This document shows positions 54,372 through 63,303 of a stretch of 64,000 nt of DNA, piece by piece. The position numbers and the translations under genes are program-made. The stretch spans positions 62,001 to 126,000 of the forward strand of contig NZ_MTQN01000008.1 of NCBI RefSeq assembly GCF_001984195.1, in the 5' to 3' direction. Source of the DNA: Kribbella sp. ALI-6-A. Lineage in GTDB: Bacteria > Actinomycetota > Actinomycetes > Propionibacteriales > Kribbellaceae. Position 1 is the first letter of the stretch; each line of letters starts with the position of its first letter. The notes under the pieces are model-generated. The model saw only the letters and a list, made by a program, of their open reading frames with translations, had not been told where the DNA came from and made no database searches.

Positions 54372-55400
54372 GTGGTCAAGGACCGACCGACGATCGCCGA
54401 CGTGGCCGCCCGCGCCGGTGTCTCCAAGGGCTCGGTCTCGTTCGCCCTGAACGGCCGCCCCGGGCTCGCCCAGGCCACCGTCGACCGGATCCTCGCGGCG
54501 GCCGACGAGCTCGGCTGGCGGCCCAGCAACCGGGCCCGCTCGCTGTCGGTCTCCAAGGCGTTCGCGCTCGGTCTGGTGATCACCAGGGATCCGGCCGTGC
54601 TGTCGTCCGACCCGTTCTTCCCGGCCTTCATCGCCGGCGTCGAGAGCGTGCTCGCCCCGCGCGGCCAGGCCCTCGTCCTGCAGGTCGTGACTCCGGGCGA
54701 GGACGAGGCGGCCGGTTACCGGCGGCTGGCCCAGGACGGCCGGGTCGACGGTGTCTTCCTGTCCGACCTCCGGCACGACGATCCGCGGATCGACCTGCTC
54801 AGCGAGCTCGGCCTGCCCGCCGTCACGCTGAACCGCCCGGTCGGCCCGTCGCCGTTCCCGGCCGTGTGTCTGGACGACCGTCCGGGCACGGTCGCGGTCG
54901 TCGAGCACCTGCTCGAGCTCGGCCACCGGCGGATCGCACACGTCGCCGGTCCGCCGGCCTTCGTACACGCCACCGCGCGGTCCGAGGCCTTTGTCGCGAC
55001 GCTGGCCGAGGCCGGACTGGAGCCGGTCGCGATCGAGGGCAGCGACTTCACCGCCGCGGGCGGGATCGAGGCGACCCGGCGGCTGCTCGCCCTGCCGCAG
55101 CGGCCGACCGCGATCGTGTACGCCAACGACCGGATGGCGATCGCCGGGCTCGGCGCCGCTCAGCAGGCCGGGCTGTCCGTGCCCGGCGACCTGAGCATCG
55201 CGGGCTTCGACGACAGCGAGCTCGCCGAGTTCGTGCATCCCGGCCTGACCACGGTGCGCGCCGACCCCTACGCCTTCGGCGAGGCCGCCGCGACCACGCT
55301 CAACCACCTGATCGACGGGACCCGGGACGTCGCCGACGTGGAGCTCCCACCGGCCCGCCTGATCGTCCGCAGTTCGACCGCACGTCTGGAGGAGTCATGA
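54372..55400 (+). CDS. LacI-family transcriptional repressor
   Basis: A 342-aa regulator. N-terminal HTH: PTIADVAARAGVSKGSVSFALNGR with the hinge helix NRARSLSVSKAFALG. The periplasmic-binding-like effector domain has GVFLSDLRHDDPRIDLL, LGHRRIAHVAGPP, and IAGFDDSELAEFVHPGLTTVRADP. It probably senses a mono- or oligosaccharide imported by the downstream transporter. GTG 54372 follows AAGGAG. The binding-protein gene starts in its stop codon (ATGA), so regulator and transporter are co-transcribed. Two CCGG-centred operators lie just upstream. Confidence 0.92.
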   Translation: MVKDRPTIADVAARAGVSKGSVSFALNGRPGLAQATVDRILAAADELGWRPSNRARSLSVSKAFALGLVITRDPAVLSSDPFFPAFIAGVESVLAPRGQALVLQVVTPGEDEAAGYRRLAQDGRVDGVFLSDLRHDDPRIDLLSELGLPAVTLNRPVGPSPFPAVCLDDRPGTVAVVEHLLELGHRRIAHVAGPPAFVHATARSEAFVATLAEAGLEPVAIEGSDFTAAGGIEATRRLLALPQRPTAIVYANDRMAIAGLGAAQQAGLSVPGDLSIAGFDDSELAEFVHPGLTTVRADPYAFGEAAATTLNHLIDGTRDVADVELPPARLIVRSSTARLEES

Positions 55401-56689
55401 AACGCAAGCTGACCGCAGGGCTGCTGGCACTGGGGCTGACCGGGGTCGCCGCCGCGTGCGGTGGTGGTGACGGCGGAGGTGACGCCGACGCGGCCGCCCA
55501 GGCCCGTGGCGAGATCACCGTCTGGTTGTCGAACAACCCCGAGGAAGTGGCCTGGGGCAAGCAGATGGTCGCCGCCTGGAACGCCGCGAACGCCGACCAG
55601 TTGGTCACCGCGCAGGAGATCCCGGCCGGCAAGAGTTCCGAGGAGGTGATCGGCGCCGCGATCACGGCCGGCAACGCGCCGTGCCTGATCTTCAACACCT
55701 CGCCGGCCTCGGTGTCGCAGTTCCAGAAGCAGGGTGGCCTGGTGGCGCTCGACAGCTTCGAGGGCGGCAAGGAGTACGTCGAGAGCCGCAGCGGCAAGGT
55801 CGCCGAGCAGTACAAGTCCACCGACGGCAAGTACTACCAGCTGCCGTGGAAGGACAACCCGGTGATGATCTTCTACAACAAGAAGGCCTTCGCCAAGGCC
55901 GGCATCGACACCACGAAGCCGCCGCTGGCGACGTACGACGAGTTCCTGGCCACGTCGCGCAAGCTGGTCGCCGCCAAGGCCGCGAAGTTCGCGATCTACC
56001 CGGCGCCGAGCAACGAGTTCTACCAGTCCTGGTTCGACTTCTATCCGCTGTTCGCGGCCGAGAGCGGTGGCAAGCAGCTGGTGGCCGACGGCAAGGCGCA
56101 GTTCGCCTCCGACGAGGGCAAGAAGGTCGCCGCGTTCTGGCGCACGCTCTATACCGAGAAGCTCGCGTCGCAGGAGAAGTACACCGGTGACTCGTTCGTC
56201 GACGGCACCGCCGCGATGGCGATCGTCGGGCCGTGGGCGGTCGCGACGTACAAGAACAAGGTGGAGTGGGGCGCCGTGCCGGTGCCGACCTCGGCCGGCA
56301 AGCCCGCGAACGAGACCTACACGTTCAGCGACGCCAAGAACGTCGCGATGTACGCCTCCTGCAAGAACCGCGGCACCGCCTGGGACGTGCTGAAGTTCGC
56401 CACCAGCAAGGAGCAGGACGGCAAGCTGCTCCAGGCCACCGGCCAGATGCCGCTGCGCGACCAGGTCGCCACGGCGTACCCGGAGTACTTCCAGGCCAAC
56501 CCCGACTACCAGCAGTTCGCCGACCAGGCGGCCCGCACGGTCGAGGTGCCGAACGTGCCGAACTCGATCACGATCTGGCAGACCTTCCGCGACGCCTACT
56601 CCAAGTCCGTGATCTTCGGCCAGGAGGACCCGGGCGCAGCCCTCGACGGCGCCGCCCAGAAGGTCGATCAGCTCGCCAAACAGTCATGA
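55397..56689 (+). CDS. Sugar ABC transporter substrate-binding lipoprotein
   Basis: A 430-aa family 1 solute-binding protein. The lipobox is VAAAC with lipidated Cys21, followed by a Gly/Asp-rich linker. ITVWLSNNPEEVAWGKQMVAAWNA, YQLPWKDNPVMIFYNKKAFAKAGI and DGTAAMAIVGPWAV are the SBP_bac_1 landmarks. Likely ligands are oligosaccharides, by context manno-oligosaccharides; that is inference. It overlaps the first permease gene by 4 nt. Confidence 0.9.
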   Translation: MKRKLTAGLLALGLTGVAAACGGGDGGGDADAAAQARGEITVWLSNNPEEVAWGKQMVAAWNAANADQLVTAQEIPAGKSSEEVIGAAITAGNAPCLIFNTSPASVSQFQKQGGLVALDSFEGGKEYVESRSGKVAEQYKSTDGKYYQLPWKDNPVMIFYNKKAFAKAGIDTTKPPLATYDEFLATSRKLVAAKAAKFAIYPAPSNEFYQSWFDFYPLFAAESGGKQLVADGKAQFASDEGKKVAAFWRTLYTEKLASQEKYTGDSFVDGTAAMAIVGPWAVATYKNKVEWGAVPVPTSAGKPANETYTFSDAKNVAMYASCKNRGTAWDVLKFATSKEQDGKLLQATGQMPLRDQVATAYPEYFQANPDYQQFADQAARTVEVPNVPNSITIWQTFRDAYSKSVIFGQEDPGAALDGAAQKVDQLAKQS

Positions 56690-57585
56690 GGACGAGCACG
56701 GGGGTGCTCGGCCGGATCCTCGGCAAACAGCCGATCGGCAGTGCGTTCGTCGTCCCGTACGTCGTGTTCCTGGCCGCGGTCTTCGCCTACCCGCTGGGGT
56801 TCGCGGTCTACATGTCCTTCCACGACTACTTCTTCGCCGCACCCGGCGCGATCGTGGACCGGCCGTTCGTCGGGTTCGAGAACTACGCAGAAGTACTCTC
56901 GGACCCGGCGGTCCGGCGCTCGTTCGTGAACGTCGGCATCTTCCTGGTGATCAACGTGCCGCTGACCGTGCTGCTGTCGCTCGGTCTGGCGAACGCGCTC
57001 AACGCGGCGATCCGGTGGCGCACGTTCTTCCGGGTCAGCTACTACGTGCCGTACGTGACGGCGAGCGTGGCCGTGGTCGGAGTCTGGCTGTTCCTGTTCA
57101 ACTCCAACGGCCTGGTCAACTCCGTGCTCGGGCCGCTCGCCCCTGACCCGTCCTGGCTGGTCAACTCGAAGCTGGCGATGCCGACGGTCGCGATCTACGT
57201 GACCTGGAAGCAGCTCGGGTTCTTCATCCTGCTCTACCTGGCCGCGCTGCAGAACGTGTCGAAGGACCTGTACGAGGCCGCGTCGATGGACGGCGCCGGG
57301 CGGTGGAAGTCGTTCTGGAACGTGACCGTGCCGGGCGTCCGGCCGGCGACGACGCTGGTGGTGCTGCTGGCCACGGTGACCGGGGCCAACCTGTTCACCG
57401 AGCCGTACCTGCTGACCGGCGGAGGCGGCCCGGACGGCGCGTCCGCGTCACCGGTGCTGGTGATGTACCAGCGCGGGATCGAGCAGGGCAATCCCGACAT
57501 CGGGTCCGCGATCGGCGTGCTGCTGGTGATCGGCGTACTGATTCTGGCGCTGGTCGAACGGCGCTTCGTCGGGAAGGAGGAGTGA
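56686..57585 (+). CDS. Sugar ABC transporter permease (MalF/UgpA type)
   Basis: A 299-aa permease with six helices. GSAFVVPYVVFLAAVFAYPLGFAVYMSFHDYFF forms the first helix and periplasmic lead. The EAA loop is DLYEAASMDGAGRWKSFWNVTVPG. No ATPase gene is in the operon, so a shared MsmK-type ATPase encoded elsewhere is expected, as is common in actinobacteria. Confidence 0.9.
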   Translation: MRTSTGVLGRILGKQPIGSAFVVPYVVFLAAVFAYPLGFAVYMSFHDYFFAAPGAIVDRPFVGFENYAEVLSDPAVRRSFVNVGIFLVINVPLTVLLSLGLANALNAAIRWRTFFRVSYYVPYVTASVAVVGVWLFLFNSNGLVNSVLGPLAPDPSWLVNSKLAMPTVAIYVTWKQLGFFILLYLAALQNVSKDLYEAASMDGAGRWKSFWNVTVPGVRPATTLVVLLATVTGANLFTEPYLLTGGGGPDGASASPVLVMYQRGIEQGNPDIGSAIGVLLVIGVLILALVERRFVGKEE

Positions 57586-58409
57586 TGCGCAGCCCCTGGC
57601 GCTTTCTGGCCCTGCTGGTGGGAGCCTTCGTGTTCCTGTTCCCCTTCTACTACATGCTGGTCGGCAGCCTGCAGACCGAGCCCGATCCGTCCGTCGGCGG
57701 CGCGTTTCCCGAGCCGGGCAACCTGACCGGGCACAACTACGCCGAGATCAACGCGGCGATCGACCTCGGCCGGTCGCTGCTGAACTCGGGCATCTTCACC
57801 GGCGGCGTCATTCTCGGCACGCTCGTGTTCGGGGTGCTGGCGGGCTACGCGCTGGCCCGGCTGCAGTTCCGGGGCCGGGGCACAGTGTTCAATCTGGTGC
57901 TGCTGGTCCAGGTGATCCCGTTCCAGCTGCTGACGATTCCGCTGTACGTGATGATCGTGCGCAGCTACGGGCTGGCCGACAACTACCTCGGCATGATCCT
58001 GCCGTTCGCGATCAACTCGACCGCGGTGTTCGTGTTCCGGCAGTACTTCCTGCAGTTGCCGCAGGAGCTGTTCGACGCCGCCCGGATCGACGGGGCCGGT
58101 GAGCTGGCCATTCTCTGGCGGGTCGCGATCCCGTTGGTCAAGCCGGCGCTGCTGACCGGCGTACTGCTGACGTTCATCGGGCCGTGGAACGAGTTCCTCT
58201 GGCCGTTCCTGATCACCAAGCAGCAGGACCTGCAACCACTCGCGGTCTCGCTGTCCAACTACCTGACCACCGTGTCGGCGCGGGCCGCGAACCCGTTCGG
58301 CGCCGTGCTCGCCGGGGCCTGTGTCCTGGCCGCACCGGCCGTCGCGCTGTTCGTCGTGTTCCAGCGCCGCTTCATCTCCTCCAGCCTCGAGTCCGGGGTC
58401 AAGGGCTGA
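57585..58409 (+). CDS. Sugar ABC transporter permease (MalG/UgpE type)
   Basis: A 274-aa permease with six helices. FLFPFYYMLVGSLQTEPD marks the family N-terminus, and the EAA loop is ELFDAARIDGAGELAILWRVAIPLVKPALL; TFIGPWNEFLWPFLIT is typical of MalG-like proteins. ATG 57585 shares a base with the preceding stop (TGATG) and is preceded by GGAAGGAGG. Confidence 0.9.
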   Translation: MRSPWRFLALLVGAFVFLFPFYYMLVGSLQTEPDPSVGGAFPEPGNLTGHNYAEINAAIDLGRSLLNSGIFTGGVILGTLVFGVLAGYALARLQFRGRGTVFNLVLLVQVIPFQLLTIPLYVMIVRSYGLADNYLGMILPFAINSTAVFVFRQYFLQLPQELFDAARIDGAGELAILWRVAIPLVKPALLTGVLLTFIGPWNEFLWPFLITKQQDLQPLAVSLSNYLTTVSARAANPFGAVLAGACVLAAPAVALFVVFQRRFISSSLESGVKG

Positions 58410-58428
58410 ACTCCCGAAAGGTTCTACT

Positions 58429-59487
58429 GTGACTGTTCCGTACACGCTGACCCGCGTCGGTGTCCTGATGACGCCGGAACCCGGCAACGAGCTCGAGTCC
58501 GAGGGTGTGCTGAATCCCGCCACCGGCCACACGCCCGACGGTACCCTGTACCTGCTGCCGCGACTGGTTGCACCGGGCAACGTTTCCCGCGTCGGCCTGG
58601 CCAAGGTCGAGCTGACCGACGGCGTGCCGACCGGGGTTTCCCGGGAGGGCGTCGTACTGGCCCCCGACGAAGGCTGGGAACGCGGCCTCAACAACGCCGG
58701 CGTCGAGGATCCGCGGGTGACGTGGGTCCCGTCGCTGGGCAAGCACGTGATGACGTACGTCGCCTACGGGCCGCTCGGGCCGAAGCCGGCGCTCGCGGTG
58801 TCGGACGACCTGCGGACCTGGACGCGGCTCGGGCCGCTGCACTTCGAGTACCAGGCCGATCTGGACACCGATCTCAACCTGTTCCCGAACAAGGACACGG
58901 TGTTCTTCCCCGAGCCGGTCCCGGGGCCGGACGGCGAACCGGCGTACGCGATGCTGCACCGGCCGATGTGGGACCTCGGGTGGTTCCGGGAGGGCGAGGG
59001 CGTGCACCTGCCGGCCGGGGTGACCGACGATCGGCCGGGCATCTGGGTGTCGTTCGTGCCGGTCTCCGAGGTCGAGCGTGGGCTGGAGAACCTGGTGCAC
59101 CTGCGCGACCACCGGCTGGTGGCGATGTCGGAGCATCCGTTCGAGGAGTTGAAGATCGGCGCGGGCCCGGCGCCGCTGCGGGTGCCGGAGGGCTGGCTGG
59201 TGATCCACCACGGGGTGACCGGCGAGCAGCCGAAGGGGTTCGACCCGACGACGCAGCGGGTCAGCTACGCGGCCGGCGCGCTGCTGCTGGACTTCGGCGA
59301 CGTGACGAAGGTGCTGGACCGGACGGCGGAACCGATCCTGGTGCCGGAGACCGAGGAGGAACGGATCGGCACGGTCGGCAACGTGGTGTTCCCGACCGCG
59401 ATCGAAGAGGTCGGCGGGGTGCACTACGTGTTCTACGGCATGGCGGACGCGAAGATCGGCGTCGCCCGGCTGGACCGGGTGTCATGA
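58429..59487 (+). CDS. GH130-type glycosidase/phosphorylase
   Basis: A 352-aa five-bladed beta-propeller enzyme without signal peptide, so cytosolic. GVLNPATGHTPDGTLYLLPRLV, the GVEDPRVTW motif at residues 91-99, YVAYGPLGPKPALAVSDDL, and EPAYAMLHRPMWD fit the GH130 (beta-mannoside phosphorylase/hydrolase) and related GH43/GH32-like propellers. GH130 enzymes act on beta-1,2- or beta-1,4-mannosides and often work on products delivered by an ABC importer. Start GTG 58429 has a weak GAAAGG site. It overlaps the downstream Tat protein gene by 4 nt. Phosphorylase versus hydrolase cannot be decided from the sequence. Confidence 0.78.
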   Translation: MTVPYTLTRVGVLMTPEPGNELESEGVLNPATGHTPDGTLYLLPRLVAPGNVSRVGLAKVELTDGVPTGVSREGVVLAPDEGWERGLNNAGVEDPRVTWVPSLGKHVMTYVAYGPLGPKPALAVSDDLRTWTRLGPLHFEYQADLDTDLNLFPNKDTVFFPEPVPGPDGEPAYAMLHRPMWDLGWFREGEGVHLPAGVTDDRPGIWVSFVPVSEVERGLENLVHLRDHRLVAMSEHPFEELKIGAGPAPLRVPEGWLVIHHGVTGEQPKGFDPTTQRVSYAAGALLLDFGDVTKVLDRTAEPILVPETEEERIGTVGNVVFPTAIEEVGGVHYVFYGMADAKIGVARLDRVS

Positions 59488-61496
59488 CCGTCTCGCGGCG
59501 TGCGGTCCTGGGTGGATCGCTCGCGGTCGCGGCTTCCGCGGGGTTGCCTGCGGCAACTGCTGTGGCTGGGCCCTCAGGCGCTGCAGCGGGGCCGGTCTCC
59601 GGCGCGGCCGGGGGCTCGGCGGGTGGGCGGTTGGTGAACCTGGCCCATCTCGACTTCCTGGGCGACTTCGTGTCCCCGCCCGCGGTCGCCGGGCACTCGT
59701 CGTACGGGTCCGGTCCGCTCCGCGTGCTCTGGACGTACGCCGATCGCCGGGCGGACGGCTCGTACGCGCGGATCGGCGGCGGCCCTTACGATCCCGCCTC
59801 CGACACCTACGGTCAGGGCGCGTTCAACGCGGACGACATCGCTCGGGCCGCGGTCGTCTACCTGCGGCACTACCGGGCGCGTCGGGACGCGCACAGCCGT
59901 TCGGCGGCGTACGGGTTGCTGCGGGGACTGGCATACCTGCAGACGACCAGTGGGCCGAACGCGGGAAACGTGGTGCTGTGGATGCAGCCGGACGGACAGC
60001 TGAACCCCAGCGCCGAGCCGGTCGAACTGCCGGACCCCTCGGACAGCGGGCCGTCGTACTGGCTGGCTCGGACGGTCTGGGCGTTGGGGGAGGGGTACGA
60101 GGTCTTCCGGACGGTTGATCCCGCGTTCGCTCGCTTCCTGCGCACCCGGCTGGAGCTTGCTCTCGATGCGCTCGATCGTCAGGTCCTGGTTCGCTACGGC
60201 TCGTGGAACGTCGTCGACGGGCGTCGGGTCCCCGCCTGGCTGATCGTCGCCGGCGCGGACGCCACCTCCGAAGCCGTGCTCGGTTTGACCGCTTATGTCC
60301 GTGCGGGCGCCGACCGGCGGGCTCGGCGAGCGCTGGCCCGCTTCGCCGAGGCTGTCGCGGCCATCAGCGCCGGTGGGATTCGCGAGTGGCCGTTCCGCGC
60401 GCTGCTTCCGTGGGGCGAGTCGATCTCCAACTGGCATGCGTGGGGAGCGCAGATGCCGTCTGCGCTTGCTGTGGCGTCGACGGTGCTGGGTGACCGGCGG
60501 CTGCTTGTCCCTGCGCTCGGTGACACGGCCGGGTTCACCCCACTGCTGCTGACTGCTGGTGGACCGGACAACGGCTGGCTTCCTGCTCCGGTGGATCGCA
60601 CGCAGATCGCCTATGGGGTCGACGCTCGGCTGCAGGGCTTGCTGAGCGTTGCAGCCGCCGGGGATCGGCCTGGTCTTCGGCAGGTCGCCGCGTTCGTCGC
60701 CGCTTGGTACTTCGGCGCGAACCGGGCTGGGGAACCGATGTACGACGCGGCCACCGGCCGGACGTACGACGGCATCTCCGGTGAGGGTGTGGTCAACCGC
60801 AACTCCGGGGCGGAATCGACCATCCACGGTCTGCTCTCGATGCTGGCGTTGGATGCCGACGCTGGCCTTGCCCGGCGCGCGCGAACGCTGGCTGCTTCTC
60901 AGCGGGTGCTGGCTGGACTGCAGGTCGTCGAGGCCGAGTCGGCTCGCCTCAGCTCCGGCGCCAGTGTCGTCACCCCGCCGTCCGCCTGGACCGGAGAATC
61001 CCAGTGGAGCAACGGCTCGTACGTCGACCTGCCGGCCGGCGGAGCCGCGGAGTGGACACTGCCGGCGTCAGCTGAACGTCGCCTGGTTCTTCCGGTTGTG
61101 GACCTGGTCCCCGACCGCACTGCCGGACGGAGCACCTGGTCCACCGGCGGCGTGATCGACCACGGGTCTGGCGGCCCGCAAGGCGTCTCCGCAGCTCCGG
61201 GCGCACTGCTTCCAGTGGCGGCTGGTGTCCTTCCTGCCGCCGCCACAACCCTTACCGCCAGGTCTACCGGCCCCGACGTCCGCGTCGATGCGCTCCTGCT
61301 GCTCCCGCTGATCAGCAGGCTTCAGCTAGGTGGCAACGAGCTGCTGGTCAGCGTCGACCGGGACACCCGCTCGGTGCCAGTCGCGCGCCGGGGGACGGCG
61401 TACTCGTACACGGCTTCCGGCGTACTCCACTCTCGCCGTCGCGCGGCGGGACGGGCACAAGTGCTTCCGGGAGGTTTCACCGTCGTACTGACGTGA
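59484..61496 (+). CDS. Tat-exported protein of unknown family, probable extracellular carbohydrate-active enzyme
   Basis: A 670-aa protein with a twin-arginine signal (SRRAVLGG, residues 4-11) and an Ala/Gly-rich linker. Residues about 50-490 are alpha-helical and rich in aromatic and acidic residues: YGQGAFNADDIARAAVVYLRHY, VVLWMQPDGQLNPS, LPDPSDSGPSYWLARTVWALGEG, and NRNSGAESTIHGLLSML. The pattern recalls (alpha/alpha)6-barrel glycoside hydrolases, but I cannot name a family. Residues about 500-670 form a beta-rich domain (YVDLPAGGAAEWTLPAS) that could bind carbohydrate. Last gene of the LacI operon. Its 3' end overlaps the convergent phosphotransferase gene by 20 nt. Confidence 0.7.
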   Translation: MTVSRRAVLGGSLAVAASAGLPAATAVAGPSGAAAGPVSGAAGGSAGGRLVNLAHLDFLGDFVSPPAVAGHSSYGSGPLRVLWTYADRRADGSYARIGGGPYDPASDTYGQGAFNADDIARAAVVYLRHYRARRDAHSRSAAYGLLRGLAYLQTTSGPNAGNVVLWMQPDGQLNPSAEPVELPDPSDSGPSYWLARTVWALGEGYEVFRTVDPAFARFLRTRLELALDALDRQVLVRYGSWNVVDGRRVPAWLIVAGADATSEAVLGLTAYVRAGADRRARRALARFAEAVAAISAGGIREWPFRALLPWGESISNWHAWGAQMPSALAVASTVLGDRRLLVPALGDTAGFTPLLLTAGGPDNGWLPAPVDRTQIAYGVDARLQGLLSVAAAGDRPGLRQVAAFVAAWYFGANRAGEPMYDAATGRTYDGISGEGVVNRNSGAESTIHGLLSMLALDADAGLARRARTLAASQRVLAGLQVVEAESARLSSGASVVTPPSAWTGESQWSNGSYVDLPAGGAAEWTLPASAERRLVLPVVDLVPDRTAGRSTWSTGGVIDHGSGGPQGVSAAPGALLPVAAGVLPAAATTLTARSTGPDVRVDALLLLPLISRLQLGGNELLVSVDRDTRSVPVARRGTAYSYTASGVLHSRRRAAGRAQVLPGGFTVVLT

Positions 61497-62529
61497 GGGC
61501 TGCCAAGCACCCATCGGCGACGAACTCGAGCGCCGAACCCCTTTGCTGGAACAGGTGCCGACTGTCGGCCTGCTGGTGGTACGCGCGGTGGGATTTGTCC
61601 GCCGCCTGCCCCAGCAGGCCGGGCAGCAACCAGGCGTATTTGACCCCCGAGGCCATCACCGCCAGCCGCACCTGATCGGCGTCACCGCGCCAACCGCCTT
61701 CGCGGAGCCCGTCGAGGTAGGCGTTCACACAGGTGTCGGCCAGTTCGTGGATCCGCTCGGCCGGCCAGAACAGGTCGAACACGGCGTCCGGGATGTGGTT
61801 GCCGATGTCTTCGCCCAGCGCGCCGTCGCCGGTGAACGCCCAGTCCAGCAGGGCGAGCTCACCCTTCGGCCGGCGGATCACGTTGCTCACCCAGAGATCC
61901 AGGTGGCACCAACGCCGCGGCAGTCGCTCGACGATGTCCAGCAGTTCATTGCGATGGGCAACGAGTTGTTGCCACTTCGCGCGTAGTCCGTCCGGCCAGT
62001 GCTCGGCGATCAGCGGCTGCCGCCAGGCGGTGTCGTCGTGCAGCAGGTCCCAGGGGACGATCCGGCTGGTCGAGTAGTCGCGGAGGAAGTTGCGGGAGGT
62101 CCAGTCGGTCGGCTCGATCGGCCGCGCTTGCCATCGGCCGCACGCCTGGGCCAGCGCCGCATGGTCTTCGAGTGAGAACTCGGTTCCCGGCGTACCGGTG
62201 AGGTCCTCCAGCAGCAGCACCGCGCCACCGTCGTACTCCTCGACCTGCGCCTCGGCGAGATAGAGCCCCGCTTCCTTCAGCCGTGTTCGCAGTCCGCTGT
62301 CGCGATAGACCTCGACCTCACGCCGCCAGTAGTTCCAGTGCCGAGGATCCGAGGACCCCGCCCAGGACGCGGCCACCGCCGACGGCTGATCCCCGTCACT
62401 GCGCGGCCGGGCCAACTCCTTGCGAACAACCGTCCTGCCCGCACCATCGGTGATCCGCTCCACCGACCGCGTCACCAGATTCAACGGGTTGTGCCGCAGC
62501 GTCGTCCGGGTGCCTTCCTGGTCGTCCAC
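61477..62529 (-). CDS. Aminoglycoside phosphotransferase (APH)-fold kinase-like protein
   Basis: A 350-aa APH/ChoK-fold protein. The Brenner motif is WCHLDLWVSNVIRRPKGELALLDWAFTGDGALGEDIGNHI with catalytic Asp and Asn in HLDLWVSN and the metal-binding DWAF. The N-terminal lobe has the Lys in VVRKELARPRSD and VLLLEDLTGTPG. Substrates of such proteins are diverse small molecules; antibiotic resistance should not be assumed. GTG 62529 is chosen; the upstream frame is antisense-like. It follows the Rv3235-like gene in the same direction with a 29-nt gap. Confidence 0.83.
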   Translation of the reverse strand: MDDQEGTRTTLRHNPLNLVTRSVERITDGAGRTVVRKELARPRSDGDQPSAVAASWAGSSDPRHWNYWRREVEVYRDSGLRTRLKEAGLYLAEAQVEEYDGGAVLLLEDLTGTPGTEFSLEDHAALAQACGRWQARPIEPTDWTSRNFLRDYSTSRIVPWDLLHDDTAWRQPLIAEHWPDGLRAKWQQLVAHRNELLDIVERLPRRWCHLDLWVSNVIRRPKGELALLDWAFTGDGALGEDIGNHIPDAVFDLFWPAERIHELADTCVNAYLDGLREGGWRGDADQVRLAVMASGVKYAWLLPGLLGQAADKSHRAYHQQADSRHLFQQRGSALEFVADGCLAALTSVRR

Positions 62530-62558
62530 GCTTCCATCCAACCAGGTGGGTCGTCCGG

Positions 62559-63302
62559 TCAGCCGAGTTCGAGGGCGGTGCAGACCCAGCGGTTGCGGTG
62601 GACCTCGAGCCGGAGTGCCATCGCGCGGGACCGGCCGCCGGTTCGCAAGTGGGCGGCGACCTCGACCACGCCGTCGGTCGGCCGGGAGACGTGCACCGAA
62701 CGCACGGAACTGCGCTCCTTGGCCGCCCGCCGTCCTGCCGTGGTCGTCAGCCCGAGCAGCCGGACCCGGCGCTGGAGGTCCATGTAAACGGCGGTGTCCG
62801 CCCACCGAGTCATTTGGCTCACCGGCCGGTCTCCGGCGATCGTCTCCGCGAGCGCCAGCACCAACCGCGTCGACCAGGCCTGGACGTCCGGCAAGCCTTG
62901 CCCACCCGGCAGCAACCGCAGCCTCGGCCGGGGCTGCGCGACGAGCTCTTCGGCCGCGTCGTACTGCAGCGCGAGCGCGCCCTGGGTTGGCGGCAGGTCC
63001 TCGTGGTGCTTCCGGATCGCCGTGGCGCCCATCGGGTAGGTCCGCTGCGGTCCGTCCTCGCTCGGGTGCTGGTCTGTGGGGGAGGTGCTTGTGCTGTGGC
63101 GTCCTGCGCCGGTGCTAGCGGGAGATGCTGCGACCGCCCTGACCGGACGGCGTTTCGCAGGCGACGGTTCGTCGACGAGGCTCGCGGCATCCTCGGCAGG
63201 GGTGACTCGACAGCTCCGGGCAATGGTGGGCTCGGGGGTGGATGGACCGGACTCGGGGTGAGAGCCGAGTTGGACGGCGGCGAGGGTGCGTCGGGTGGTC
63301 AT
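62559..63302 (-). CDS. Rv3235-like protein (DUF6459 type)
   Basis: A 247-aa protein. The first 125 residues are Pro/Arg/Ser-rich and probably disordered. The C-terminal 120 residues form a compact alpha+beta domain: WSTRLVLALAETIAGDRPVSQMTRWADTAVYMDLQRRVRLL and RSSVRSVHVSRPTDGVVEVAAHLRTGGRSRAMALRLE, as in the Rv3235 family encoded near secA in actinobacteria. ATG 63302 lies 1 nt after the stop of the LysM gene, so the two are co-translated. Function unknown. Confidence 0.78.
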   Translation of the reverse strand: MTTRRTLAAVQLGSHPESGPSTPEPTIARSCRVTPAEDAASLVDEPSPAKRRPVRAVAASPASTGAGRHSTSTSPTDQHPSEDGPQRTYPMGATAIRKHHEDLPPTQGALALQYDAAEELVAQPRPRLRLLPGGQGLPDVQAWSTRLVLALAETIAGDRPVSQMTRWADTAVYMDLQRRVRLLGLTTTAGRRAAKERSSVRSVHVSRPTDGVVEVAAHLRTGGRSRAMALRLEVHRNRWVCTALELG

Positions 63303-63303
63303 G

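Noticed and set aside
54866..55396. Upstream extension of the sugar-binding protein in an alternative frame
   Set aside because: It is a shifted reading of the LacI gene; the lipoprotein signal starts at ATG 55397.
61477..62529. Aminoglycoside resistance gene
   Set aside because: Only the APH fold motif is visible. The context is a cell-wall/Rv3235 neighbourhood, and many APH-fold proteins phosphorylate other small molecules.
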